NCBI GenBank assembly: GCA_009739215.1
Contig: VSJF01000001.1
Location: forward strand, 1,922,001 to 1,986,000
DNA length: 64,000 bases
Reading direction: 5' to 3'
DNA from: Floccularia luteovirens
Taxonomy: Eukaryota > Basidiomycota > Agaricomycetes > Agaricales > Squamanitaceae
The notes beneath the pieces are model-generated. The model was not told where the DNA came from. It saw only the letters and a list, made by a program, of their open reading frames with translations, and made no database searches. A program made the translations under genes and the position numbers. Within the stretch, counting starts at the first letter, position 1; each line of letters opens with the position of its first letter. Shown here one piece after another: positions 1-11,460 of the stretch.

Positions 1-2987
1 ATCTTGAGCAGATCAGTGTTTTCCAAGAAGCGCATAGCCCTGGAACCAATTGTCAGCTGCTTCAAAAACCAACGGGAAAAGCGTACGTCTTGATGTCATT
101 CTTGTCCTGAACGACATATCGTGCAATCTTGAGCCACAGTTTCTTCCGCAAAGGTTGGTCTTCATACGGCATCTCTGCATTTACTTTGGCCAATTCAATA
201 TCACCTTTCGCTAGAGCCAAGTCCACGCTATTCTCCCAAAGACCCATTTTTGAATATATATGTACACATGGTTGTGTCCGACCTGCCAGTTTGCACACCC
301 TCAATGCATAATCAAGATCGTAATAGGGCTTTCCGGTGATTGGGTCCACAGGAGAGGAGGAGAGGAAACGGAGAAGAGGACCGTCATCATCAGATGAAGG
401 TATATGCCCTGGAGGTGACGATGGTGAAACATGGAAAGTAATGAGCAAGTTGTGAATTGTAGGAGATGTGTTTTGCTGTTCAAATACGACATGGTTCAGA
501 TATCGGATGGCATGATTAGGCGAAAGCGGATCTCGCGGAATGTGCTGAAGTTGAAGAAGTGCTGGGATTAATCGGGTAGGATTTAATAAAGGTTGTCGGA
601 TCCATGAATCGACAGTCTCTTTCGGCGCTTCACGTATCAGAACAGGACCAAAGCGGTAATATAATTCGAGGTCGGACTAGTCAAGGATTAAATTTATCCG
701 TGATTTGGGGATCAATAGACGAACCTGGCGGTTTATGGTGTCCAGAGCTTTGACCCATTCTTCCTCAAGGATCCAATGCTCAACTACACGATCATAATCT
801 CCAATTACCGTAGCATAGTACAAATACATATCTGTTCTCCCATGACATTGAATTAGCTCGTAGACAGCATTTGGCTGTAGCTCGTTCTACAAAATACGTA
901 TATCAATGTACTAAGTTGACTGGATATGAATAGATTACCTTGTAAGTCACAAAAAATTGGCGGAGATCTTCCTCTAGCATTGTGTGACCAACACGAATGT
1001 TGTCAACATCATTGGAGATGGATTCCGAAGCCATCATGTCGTCTAGTTCGTTGCATTTGCTAAGATAAAACTCGACTAACCATGATGCAAGCATAGTTCG
1101 TTGCGTCAGATCCTACGAGGTTTGGTGAGTGGCGGACCGGAATAATTGATGGTAGCGTACTGTTTTCCTAGTCCGCTCCAGTCTTGATATAAGATATGAC
1201 CTTAAGGCATCTCTTTCACCGGCATCCAGGAATTTCAGAGTGACTTCCTCGAATGTAGCTGAACACTGAGCATAGCATTGCGCAGATTCAAAAAAGCGAC
1301 CTTCATTGAAGTGACTGGCTGCCTGCGAATTCAAAATGCGATCTCTTTGAGCTGCTGTCTACTACGATTGTCAATAATGTTTCTAACAAAAAGGATATAA
1401 AACACAACCTTTGCATACTTGAGGGCAACGTCGTGCTTCCCTTTTTCAAGGTAAATATTCCAAACATCTCGATCCTCATTCGAAACCCCTATTTCAAACA
1501 AAGATGAATCTGTAAAAACCCAATATGTTTTGCGAACGGGATCTGCGGCTAGTCCAAGAACTTCTTCATTAGATTTCTGCGCGAATGAAGGGATTTATTG
1601 TTGTGATAGACTGATACCATCTGCATACTCACAATAGGCAAGATTTCTTCATAAGTCAAGCGATCGTTCAAGTTGCAGACGCCTAGTACCCTGTCGTGGT
1701 ACAAGAGAATGTAATGAAATTCCGTAAGACACATGGAAATGGGTGTTGAGGAAGTGTCTGCATAGGTTGTTAGTGAAGGGTATGGAAGGAGTTCTGCTCC
1801 TTCAATAACATCCTCAGTATGCGAGTCGAAATTAATAGTTCCATGGTATATTCCAGGTACTGTCAACGCCTTTAGTCAAAAATTAAGCGTCCAACTAAAA
1901 AATAAATTGACCTGTCATCCACGCCATGCGTTTGGGTAGGGAAAATGCTTGGTCGGCGTTTTGAGTGTAGAAATGCAGTTCTGAGTGACGCATATCTCCA
2001 GGAAGTTCCAAGATCTCTATATAGTTGTTATCAGACAGTAAAGATAAATAAAATTAACAGACTTGCTGGGTGCAATATCTCGATACGCAGAGAATAGTCC
2101 AGTGAAAACGCGTCCATCCTCCGTCCTCTTGTCGATAGGGCCACTGAATTGATAAATTCGTGATGATGTTGTAACAATTACCACGACCTTTTTGGGATCC
2201 GAAGGGGGTGAATAATCGAACTTGATTCCAGTAATTGGATGTCGTTCTTGGAGGGAGAAGACAGCCTGAAGGTAGCGTTCTTGAGATTTGAAAAAATCTT
2301 CTTCTGCATCAAGAACCGCCTCATAAATTGTACCATTTCTGGCACCTATGAGTATTTCCCGAGTCGAAGTCGAATGAGAAGAGGAAAGTAGCGCCGATTT
2401 ATTCCATGCAATACTGCCGATGACCATTTTGAAACCCTTGAGCTGTCGCGCCTTGTTCCATGTCCGGAATATGTACCAATTTTCTCCCTGCGTGGATGTT
2501 ATGATGATATGCCGTCCGGATGGGTCCATAAACAACTTATGAATCGTCATATCCGTTGGCTTTCGGGGTATTGGGATTTTGATAACTTGGTCGGAGTGAG
2601 ACAATTCGATGAGTACGATCGTGTTCGAAGCAAGTCCCATAGCAAGCATATCAGAACTGACTACGAAAGAAATGAGGGGAGCTGGAAAGGCATATTGAAC
2701 TCTTCCGAGATCAAAAAGCGGCGTTTTTGTTTTATTCGACTCGGGAACATCCTACGCAGTTTGTGAGTGCAAGAAGAGAAAGTGAATGGACCTGAAACTT
2801 ACAGGGACCATGTCAGCAATCTCTGCGGTAGCGCCAACTATTGTAGAAGGTGATGGTTCAAAGCCTTCATAATTTAGCTCTGGTTTGGGTGGTTGCTGTC
2901 CCGCATTGCCAGCAGCGTGTTCAACGTCTAAGTAACAATCAGAAGAGATGTATGTACTCTCACAACAAACTTACATTCATCGAACAT
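1..2987 (-). CDS. VPS18: VPS18 / Pep3, HOPS-CORVET subunit (partial, C-terminus off window)
   Basis: Vps18 is a shared core subunit of the HOPS and CORVET tethering complexes, acting in fusion at endosomes and the vacuole. The ATG at 2987-2985 opens a short exon ending in MFDE, followed by a spliced N-terminal beta-propeller region (for example the segment LAMGLASNTIVLIELSHSDQ). The middle contains the Pep3/Vps18-type stretch DRDVWNIYLEKGKHDVALKY. The helical solenoid near the window edge contains ENSVDLALAKGDIELAKVNA and EDQPLRKKLWLKIARYVVQ. The last visible exon reads AMRFLENTDLLK; the C-terminal RING expected in the family lies beyond position 1. Introns are about 45-60 nt. One (2017-2066) uses a GC donor. 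The gene is head-to-head with TRS120, with about 220 bp between start codons. The identity is clear from the solenoid motifs; exact exon borders are predictions. Confidence 0.9.
2017..2066 (-). other. GC-AG intron in VPS18
   Basis: The frame must pass from RDIAP to ILELPGDMRHSEL. A GT donor fits only if a second, downstream GAG acceptor is used. A GC donor with the sequence GCAAGT, after codon CCC plus one base, joins to the acceptor TATAG and gives AP-K-ILELPGDM in frame. The intron is 50 nt. GCAAGT is the classic strong GC donor. Confidence 0.65.
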
Positions 2988-3208
2988 GGTAGTGGCGGAA
3001 ATGACGGACAAACTGACTCGACACAATGTCACGGTGTTGAACTGTCTTTGCTACTCGCTGCTCAGCGCTCAGGGGTGAGAATTATGCGTATTGATCCATG
3101 CATTGCAAGATTTCCGAAAACTAGCTAACTCGAGAAATCATATGGCTCTCAGACTCTATAGATCTCCCTAGAATACATATACAGACGTCTACGTTCAACA
3201 TTCAAAAG
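2988..3208. promoter_or_regulatory. Bidirectional promoter region, VPS18 / TRS120
   Basis: This roughly 220 bp gap separates two divergent start codons, so it must hold both 5' UTRs and both promoters. I see no clear TATA box or named operator. Both flanking genes serve vesicle tethering, so shared expression is plausible, but that is inference. Confidence 0.55.
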
Positions 3209-6200
3209 ATGACACCCGTCCTACCCTCATCACTGAGCCCTCATATATGCATCCTTTCATCGCCAGACCTCACCCAACTGTTGGAATCTTCAGGTCTACC
3301 TACCCTTCCCCATATTTTACAATCATTCTCCCCGTTACCACAAGGTGATTCCCTTTATCACCTTACTAATCCCTCGACTGACTTGGCTTTCATTCCAGTG
3401 ACAACTCGTACAACTACTTTGACACCCGTTCCCCACTCATCCTTCGCCCTGCGTTTCTCTGATGTTGTAGAGATCGAGACAGCATGCCGCGAAGATGAAA
3501 GCCAGCGTGCTGTACGTACCATTGATTGGATCTCAGCACGCGTGAGTAAACGTTGTGCGCGCTGGGTAAGTGATGCTGATCGAATTGGTGGCGACGGTGC
3601 TTCGCCTGAAACTGTCAGGACACCTTGGTGGGACGAGTTGCGGCGTTGTGCAGAAGGCGATCATGTACCTGCGAAATCGGAGGGATGGAATCACCCTGTT
3701 GCTAGTACGTTCATTTCACCTGTCCCCGGTGTCACAATTACCGATGAATGCTAGTTATGCTGGCTGTATCTACAATGGCGCCGAATCCCTTACAAGCCAT
3801 CTCAACATTCCATAAACGTCCTCTACAGTTTCCCCCTTGGGTGGATCTGACAAGCATCCAATATACGTTAATTGTACACCCACCTAATTCTCCCCTCTCT
3901 GATGAAGAGTGCGTTGTCATATTATTAATTGTCTGTACCATACTCACTTGAACAAGAGCTGGGGCACTTTTCAATGCCGTAAAGCGACAATATGGATTAC
4001 ATAGTTATCTGCTACCGCTCACACTTCCGACACCACCTCCTAACCCTGTGCCTGTGCCAGCCCTCATTCCTCGTCTTCCTCCACCTCCTGCACATGACGT
4101 AACTGACTCCCCATCAGACTTCACGACGCGCAACCTCTCTTTTCCTCACCCAACCTCACCTACGGGAGGTGATGCTGCCCAACCAAATACCTTGTGTATG
4201 GTAGAACAAGATATTCAACAGACAGCTCGCTTTGTGCGCGAATTTGTCGTGATGAGTCTCGTTCCATGGATGGAAAAGTGTGTATTAGAATGGAACGAAA
4301 ATGTGCGTCATGGTTTTTATTTTGACCCTATTCAACTAGTCTAATTCACCACTATAGTTTTCATCTACTCGGCGACTTCCCTCACGTCTGTTCTCATCTA
4401 CGCGTCGTCTCTTTGGCTCTCCCTCTCCTTCGCCTGTTGCATTACCTTCACCTATCTCTTCCTCAATGTCATCACTTCCTATTAAAGCTTCGCCCCAGAA
4501 CTCTGTAAACGCCAGCCCGCCAAACCAACAACGTCGCTTAGCAGAGTTTGCAACCATATTAGGAGATTTCAAGCTTGCAGTGATGGTTTGGGAGGCATTA
4601 CGCAAGGAAGGGAAAGGTGGCTCCGTCCGTTTGGTCTCTCTTCTCGCAAACGACTTCATTCTCACCAATTATTTCTAATTAAATTGCAGGATATCCTTCC
4701 CCTGCTTCTTTCTCCATCACCTGCTTTACAATTACATGCCTCTAACGCACTAGCAGCGATACCCGTTTACTCTGCCCATATCGATACACCACCACATGCA
4801 CAGATGCTTGCACTTCTCTACGCTGTAAGGTGGGAGGCGGCGATATCAGTTCTTGAGTTTTCAAGTGCGCTAGTGGAGGGTGAGCGTTGGTTGGTATGGG
4901 CAGCTGGTAATGTAGGAGAATCGATCTAGTAGTCGTTACAATACTAACTTTTCGATTGAGGCTGAGGAAGTACCAGCTGCTCTTTTGCTGGCACACGCAG
5001 CATTGCTTTGTGCAAGAAAACACGCGCGACGGCGTGCAGCATTACTCTACATGATCGCCGCAAATCGTCTAGAAAAATGTGGAGTTGTAAGTTTATACTA
5101 CATGACTCATTATTTGTTACCTAACGTGATCTTACCCAACAGAAACCACTGACAATGTATTTCCTACGGTGTGCGCGTGAGATGCTCGCCAAGCGCGGAG
5201 TGAAGGAACTTTCCCCATCATTTTGGGAGTCGGAAGGAGTCTTAGAGACTGAATTGAAAGGATTTGATGGTGTTATCACTGGGATCGAGCACCCATTAGG
5301 TCGGTCATCTTTGCAACTTTATATTAGCATTGGCATTTGATTTTGAAAGTGCATCAATTACAGGTCGACTATTGTATACTACGGGGGATATTGCTGGCGC
5401 TGTAAAGATATTTATTGGCCTTTTGCGAGGCTTAGCATTGCCTTACCCTCTCGCGGAACGAAACATAACTCTGGACTCTGATAAAAAGGAACCGGTGAAC
5501 GACAGAGCATTCTTAGATGATTTTCGTGTTGCATTTGCAGTGAGTCTTGAGTTACTCAAGTACATTGGGACATCTATTTGACAACAGGAAAGCACTTCAA
5601 AGCAACGGACCCGGACCAATTAGATACTGTTGACCTGAGGTTACCCGTCAAATTTTGCAATGCTAAGCTAACTCGGATGCGATTTAGTGGGGACCTGAGC
5701 AAAGAGGGAGGTGCTGAATGGCATCGTCACGAAGAAAACTGGCATGCATTTCAAAAAGTCCTGGGTGAGAAGGGCGGATTTGCGAAATGTGGGCACGCAT
5801 ATACTGATGGTGAGGTCAACTTGGTTATGACTTGAAAACTTATTGACTCTGTTTCAAGAGACCTTTTGGGTGGATATTGCTATATGTAACCCGCTAAATG
5901 CGGACATTGAGCTATCAAATTTGACGGTAGCAGTTGGAGGAAGTAACATGGCAGATGGCGAGCTATCATTCGTTGAAGTGAATAAAATTGATAGTGTAAT
6001 GTTGTTACCCTATGAATCACGCACAGTAAGTCAATAAAATTCTCTAAAGGATATTTCATAATAACCACCACGGTTTAGGTATCTGTTTCGCTCAGGTCTA
6101 CCAAGTCAGCCTCTCTTGTAATATCCGATGTCAAGTACGATTTCCTTTCCCTCCTCCCTTTGACTGAGCCATTGGCTGTACGAGGTCGACGCCTGCATGC

Positions 6201-8105
6201 GACACCTTTGCAACGCCAGACACCAACGTATGCTCCGGATATCCTGCTCAAGGTGGATATAATGCCCGCAGAACACAAATTAGCGGTAGAAATCATCGAA
6301 GACGAACCTCTGGTACTCATCCAGGGAGAGGATAGAACCATGCAGATATGGCTTCAAAATACGGGTTTGCGGCCGATCGGGGAAATATGGTTGGTGTGTA
6401 GCCCTGAAGATGAGATCAGTGTGGATGACTGCGAGGATGATGAAACTGGTAGTTCGTGAATTTTGTTTGCTTCTGATTAAAGCAAAGTGACACCCCCTCC
6501 GTCTAGCCACTCCTTCGAACGAAGTCATCCACTCGTCAAATTCACTTGCACTACAGCGACCATATTCCCTGAGAATCTCAGGAGCGAACGGATTATCAAG
6601 ATTACAGGCGGGGGAGAACTCCGAAATAGACATATCATTGCATACAACTCGTGTAGGAGACGAAGAACTCCGTCTCTTGTTTGTTTATCGAGAGGTAAGG
6701 AAATTTACTGAGTCTCTTGTGATCTATCTTTTGAACACAATTATTAGGACGAATCCCAACAATTTCGTTGGGTGCGATTGAGTCGCCGCTATGAAGTTCA
6801 TCCTTTGTTTGAGATCTGCGCAGCCGCTACAGCCTCAACTCTTCCTGACTACCAGTTCGCACTCGATGTAGATGTGATGAATATATCCTTCTCTGCAGAG
6901 GCAACCATAACCCGGATTTCTACACTCAGTCCCCTATGGACATGCAGTCCAATAGCCGAATACAATCAGCAGTGGTTGATAATGCCCCAACAGACCCTTC
7001 GGATACCTATCGGCGCAAATTATTGGCCTGAAGGAAATGGAGCTAGGGAGACCATTGATTTCGTTACAGAGAAGCTGGGTAATGTACTCAACGGGCAAGA
7101 AAATGTGCGAGCCGATCCGCCCCCAATCGATATTAGGTGTAGTCATATACCCGAGGTATGTTTGCTTTGATAACGTGGGGACTGCAACTAATTTAATGAT
7201 TGTAGGGCCATGTTCGGTCTGTCCAATCCAAGGCATTACAGGATTTTATTCATTCTGGTCGACGTCGCTTTGCATCTGGCATGGCTGTGCGCTCACACCC
7301 CCACATTCCTGCACCCCTTCATTCTTCTATATTCCCACTATATAATCCAAGATCAATTGATATTCTCGTTTTCTGGGAAACAAAAGATACGCAGCGCTCT
7401 GGGTATGTAACTTTGTACGGAACTGCTTTTGGAGCTGGGCATGCAGCGCTGGAAGGTGTCATACAAGAAGCAGAAGGCGCAAAAGTCAAGCGAAGTATGT
7501 ATGCAGAAACGCGGAGGGAGAATGAAGAAATGCTCAGAGCAATACGCGAGAGTGAATGGAATGTGGAGACGAACCCCGTTGTCGTGTCCGCGTTGGATAC
7601 AAACATAATCAAGCACGATTTTGCGACAGGGTGGGTCCTCAACATCCTGGCCATACGATATGAACTAAGCTTAATACTACTCCAAAGTCCCTGTCTTACC
7701 CAGGCAACATTTATTTTGCAGAATTGTTCGACGACACATAGCATACGATACACTTTTAAACTGGACCCTACATCCTTCGTAAGACAGTCTAATTCGTCGT
7801 AAGTCTATTTTGACCATTTCTTTCCATTTAAATAAATCCTGAAGTATGCATCTATTTATTTAAGTTTACTCTCTCCTCCATTCTCTGGAAGATTAACATA
7901 CCGAGGTACCATTGACCCAGCTCAGACGGTTACTATACAGCCGAAGATGTGGATCTCCCAACCAGGCTCATATAGCCTTAATGGTTGGGTCATGGACAGT
8001 GAAGTTGAATTCTCGTCTGGATCTACTCATAAACCGCTCTTGTATCGATATCAGTCACAACCGACGGATACAGCATACGTTACGGTTCTTGACACTAGTA
8101 TATAA
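3209..8105 (+). CDS. TRS120: TRAPPII subunit Trs120 / TRAPPC9
   Basis: Trs120 is a large subunit specific to the TRAPPII complex, which activates Rab GTPases at the late Golgi. The start at 3209 opens [20 protein letters not shown]. The N-terminal part holds [20 protein letters not shown], a Ser/Pro-rich insert with a repeated STRRL element, then a helical repeat region ([40 protein letters not shown]). The C-terminal half is beta-rich with [20 protein letters not shown] and [13 protein letters not shown]. The end, with [14 protein letters not shown], is typical of fungal Trs120. The stop is TAA at 8103-8105. About a dozen short introns are needed. Several acceptors are not the first AG, for example the exon after 6460 starts at CCACTCC rather than at the earlier AG. 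All joints I checked are GT-AG. No frameshift remains once those acceptors are used. Confidence 0.9.
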
Positions 8106-8156
8106 TGACCTAGGCATGTATGCTATGAGTATACTTTAAAAGATGTGGTACTAAGG

Positions 8157-9104
8157 TCAATCTCGAAGGTCTCCGTCTCGTTTCTCTTGTTTTAGCTTCT
8201 CTTTTTTGATTTCGGCGAGGCGAATTTGTTTTACACGCATGTTGAAGTACGTCTAAAAATGTACGTCATAAATGATTGCCACAGAGGTAAATATAGAGCT
8301 TACACCCAGTATAAATTGGATGACATTAAAGAAAGGAACCCAGAGCTAACACAAAGAAAAAAGGTGAGATGGGATGAGCAGAATTGTATATTCACTTACT
8401 TCAACTGGAATAAACTTCTGGGCAATAGTCATTGACAAAGGTGACACCACCCAAGATATCTTTGCAAGGTGTTAAATTTGAGCAAAAGAAACCGACCTAA
8501 GCATGAACCGGTATCACTCACCCGTATTACGGAGAAGAATCCAGCCCTGACAGTTTTGATTACATCTTGAACCGACTTTGCCCCATTGATCAAAGCCATT
8601 GATGATAGGTAAGCTGATACGTGATATATATATGTATAAGCCAGCGCACAAGGATAAGCTGACATACACACCTGTAGTTTGGATAGGTGAAACGAGAAGG
8701 TTGCTCGTGACAATTTGCGCAATTTTGGCGCGTGTAGAGGTCTTTCCAGCAAAAGCTCTCTGCAGGGCACCAATAAGGAAGTGGCTCAGAGGTGCAGATA
8801 CCAAGAAACCATAAAGGGCCATTTTGATAGCCTTCACATCAACATGGGCGTTGGCAAGGATTCGTACAAGGGGAGACGAGCCCTTGTGAGACTGTTTGAC
8901 TGGCTTGACGAGCAAGATTACTGCCGAGGACCTCTTGGACGAAACATAAAGCGGCTTTAATAACTGGTCAGACGAAGTCATTGGGGAGTTTAGAGCGGTT
9001 ATGTTACATGTTGTAAGAGCCTTTGTGCGCAAGGGATGCTGAGCAAGTTGTACGAGATAGCTTGCGAGGAGTGGGTGTATTTGGGGTTTGTGAACTGTGG
9101 ACAT
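8157..9104 (-). CDS. Mpv17/PMP22-family membrane protein
   Basis: Mpv17/PMP22 proteins are small four-span proteins of peroxisomal or mitochondrial inner membranes (PXMP2, Mpv17, Sym1). The start at 9104 reads MSTVHKPQIHPLLASYLVQL. Family segments follow in order: ALCFVQEVLGSNLA, DVKAIKMALYGFLVSAPLSH, KIAQIVTSNLLVSPIQT, INGAKSV, WVVSPLSMTIAQKFIPVE, then LWVPFFNVIQFILGTYFNMR and a basic C-terminus ending at 8157. The pattern resembles the PXMP2-like group of mushrooms, so a peroxisomal site is the best guess; no targeting signal proves it. Between GSNLA and VKPVKQ the frame shifts by one base near 8910 with no convincing intron. A 40-nt intron from 8928 is possible but would delete VLGSNLA. 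The start exon and the last exons are spliced with GT-AG introns. Confidence 0.82.
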
Positions 9105-9369
9105 CGTTATTTGATAGAGAATAAGGAAAAGTGGGACTTGCGTTTCAAACAGTTAGGACCTGAAGTATATACTAGATGATCCGGTGCCAACGCATTACCG
9201 GCAGTCACGCGGGCGTTGCCATCAACCGCTCACCCAATTCACTCAAGCCTATGTCATAAATTTTACTCCATTATGTCTAACCTATGAGACGACCATGTTG
9301 GAGAAAACTAAGTACTCTAAGCTAAATACCATAAGTAAACATTAGAACAACCAGCACTCTATAATTTTT

Positions 9370-10794
9370 CTATTTCTTCGCAACCCTGTCAAGAGAGTCA
9401 GTATTCAACTCCTTTCTATTGTATTCGTTACGTACCAGACTTTTACGTAGTCAGCAAGCGATACCATACATATGGTTTGCCAGATACCGAGACCGATACG
9501 AGGCGTCACCCCACGGTATAGCCCTTTTATCCCGTTTTCCTTATAAATGAAACCCAGTGTATTAAGAATCGTCAATTTTGCAGGCCTGTTAACATTGGCT
9601 GTGCTCTTAGCCATAGATTGCATCTGCAACACAACTTTTTAGACCAGAGTTGCAATATAACAAGCTTATTTACCTCGACTCTAATGACTTCTATAGGCTG
9701 GTTCCATGTCGCCAAAGCACCACCAATAGAAGATGCCAATATCTTGTCAATAGCACCCAAGTTTTGGCCTTCTCGTTTCCCTCTAATGCTACGGATGGCG
9801 TCTTCTGCAAGACGGGCGAATCCCATTCTATATGCGCCAATAAAAATGAACACAGGGCATGGGAACAGAGAATGAAATGCTTACCGAGAACCCCAATTAG
9901 TGCACTGCCGCACTGCGACAGCGTTAACACCCTTGTTAACCCCGGCTAATCCCTCCCTGCGGTATATATCTCCAAAGACAGCCCATGTTGATGGTGGTTT
10001 CACCCCAGTTGCAGCAGTTTTTTGTCGCGTTATTTCCGCAGTCTTCATACAAGTCGTAAATCCTTGTTAAGCAAATATCAGCATCACGATGGCGCACTAA
10101 AGCCGAACGACGCGTCCCAGAAGGAGACGCACCCATGGTAGCATATGCTTGAGCAACTCCTCCAGTCATACCACCCAATAGTCCAGCAAGACCGGGGTTG
10201 ATTCCAGCATTCAAACTGGCTGTCTCAACCTCTGAGGCGGCAAAGATCAGAACAGCGCCTTTCGTTGAGGCTTCGATCCACGCCTTTTAGGCCAGTCAGG
10301 AACACATCCTTGGGCACATATTCAGACAATAACATACCCATGGAATAAGACCCTGGTAGAACCCGACAACACCCCCACGGGCCCAAACACTTTTGCAAGC
10401 CTGCCACATTGTTTGAGACCGGTTGGCAGCCATTTGGGTTTTGAGTACTTCCAGCGGTTGTCCAAGAGTTGTTACCTGTACAGCACATTGATTTGTGTTA
10501 TTGCCTGTAGATTGTAGATATGACTTGCCTCCTGGAAGACGAAAGACATTCCATGTCAAAATTTCAGAACCAAATTGAAATGAATGTAACGCACAAACTG
10601 ATCGAACAAGCACACCCCACATGTTCAGTAAATCAAACATCATGTGCACGGATACATAAAAGACAGTACCATGTTCATAATCCCACCTAGACAAGCAGTC
10701 AGACGACAACGTTGCATCGGCAAAGTTTGTACATACCAACGGCAATGTTTGACCAGTTAACACCTTTCTGGCCTGGTTCCCTTTGAACACCCAT
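9370..10794 (-). CDS. YHM2: Mitochondrial citrate/2-oxoglutarate carrier Yhm2
   Basis: Yhm2 is a mitochondrial carrier that exchanges citrate for 2-oxoglutarate in yeast, supplying cytosolic NADPH via citrate, and it has also been linked to mitochondrial DNA. The start at 10794 reads [20 protein letters not shown]. Recognisable Yhm2 blocks are [98 protein letters not shown] and [17 protein letters not shown]. The end is VWVAKK, stop 9370-9372. The three carrier repeats are present. The stretch between exon IMNM and VTTLGQP (10476-10669) is 194 nt, far longer than the other introns. Two residues expected before VTT are missing unless microexons are used. The upstream region is pyrimidine-rich on the coding strand, as in well-expressed fungal genes. 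Confidence 0.92.
10476..10669 (-). other. 194-nt intervening region of YHM2, possibly three introns with two 3-nt microexons
   Basis: Read on the coding strand, the region divides without remainder into 72-nt intron, TTT, 63-nt intron, GAG, 53-nt intron. The donors are GTACTG, GTGCGT and GCAAGT; all three acceptors are CAG. The result, NM-F-E-VTTLGQP, restores the two residues found in yeast Yhm2 (NL-S-E-VTT). The simpler reading is one unusually long intron with a two-residue deletion. Confidence 0.4.
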
Positions 10795-11460
10795 TGTTGT
10801 ATTAGTAGGAGAAGTAGATTTTTGGGAAAAGGATGAGAAGGAGAGAAAGAGAAGAGAAAAGCAATTTAAAGGGTCACAGTCGCATGATTTTGAAATTTCT
10901 TTGGGGATTCATCCCGGGGAAGACCGGACTTTGGATGCCAGCTGGACATCCCATCACTCCGCTGCTCTACATATGTACATATACGCGTCTCACAATCATC
11001 ATGTCTCCATTGCAATACTGGCTACTTAGCATACAGCTTGATTGTAAACTAAATTGTCCCAAAAAGAGACAAATTAAGAAATGGGTATTTGAGTGCGCAT
11101 TGCATGAGCTTCGTAGATATAAAACATAAACATTCCAGGATTTAAGAGGTTATTACTATAGACCAGTCGAGAGGAGCACCGCACGAGGAGAACTAGAGTA
11201 GATGGTTTGCCGAAGGGTAGGTGAACACCACAGGGACGGAAATGAATCTTTTTTTGTATACTAGGTCATTAAACGTGGAAGCCTCGAGTTGTAAATTGAA
11301 GGGTGGTCGTCACGCAGAGCTGCGGAGGGCAATGATTCATTCAGCACCTTTGCTATACTGTTCTTTCAGCGCTTCGAGATCGGATGTTAATCTGAAACCA
11401 ATTCACACCAGGCAAGTCAATAAATCACATCAAATAATAGTAGATAGATAGCGTTAAAAC
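10795..11460. promoter_or_regulatory. Intergenic region, YHM2 promoter and upstream gene's 3' end
   Basis: Both neighbours are on the minus strand, so this 666 bp holds the YHM2 5' region and the 3' end of the coiled-coil gene. On the coding strand the 60 bases before the YHM2 ATG are strongly CT-rich, a common feature of fungal core promoters, and a TTTAAA lies just upstream of that tract. Short open frames on the plus strand here show no domain or codon pattern of a gene. Confidence 0.5.

Noticed and set aside
6478..6620. Apparent one-base frameshift in TRS120 at a G-run near 6610-6614
   Set aside because: Using the acceptor CCGTCTAG before CCACTCC puts the whole exon in one frame ([15 protein letters not shown] to [14 protein letters not shown]). 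No frameshift is needed.
10833..11129. Plus-strand frame of 98 codons in the YHM2 upstream region
   Set aside because: No conserved content, no splice context, and it overlaps the likely promoter.
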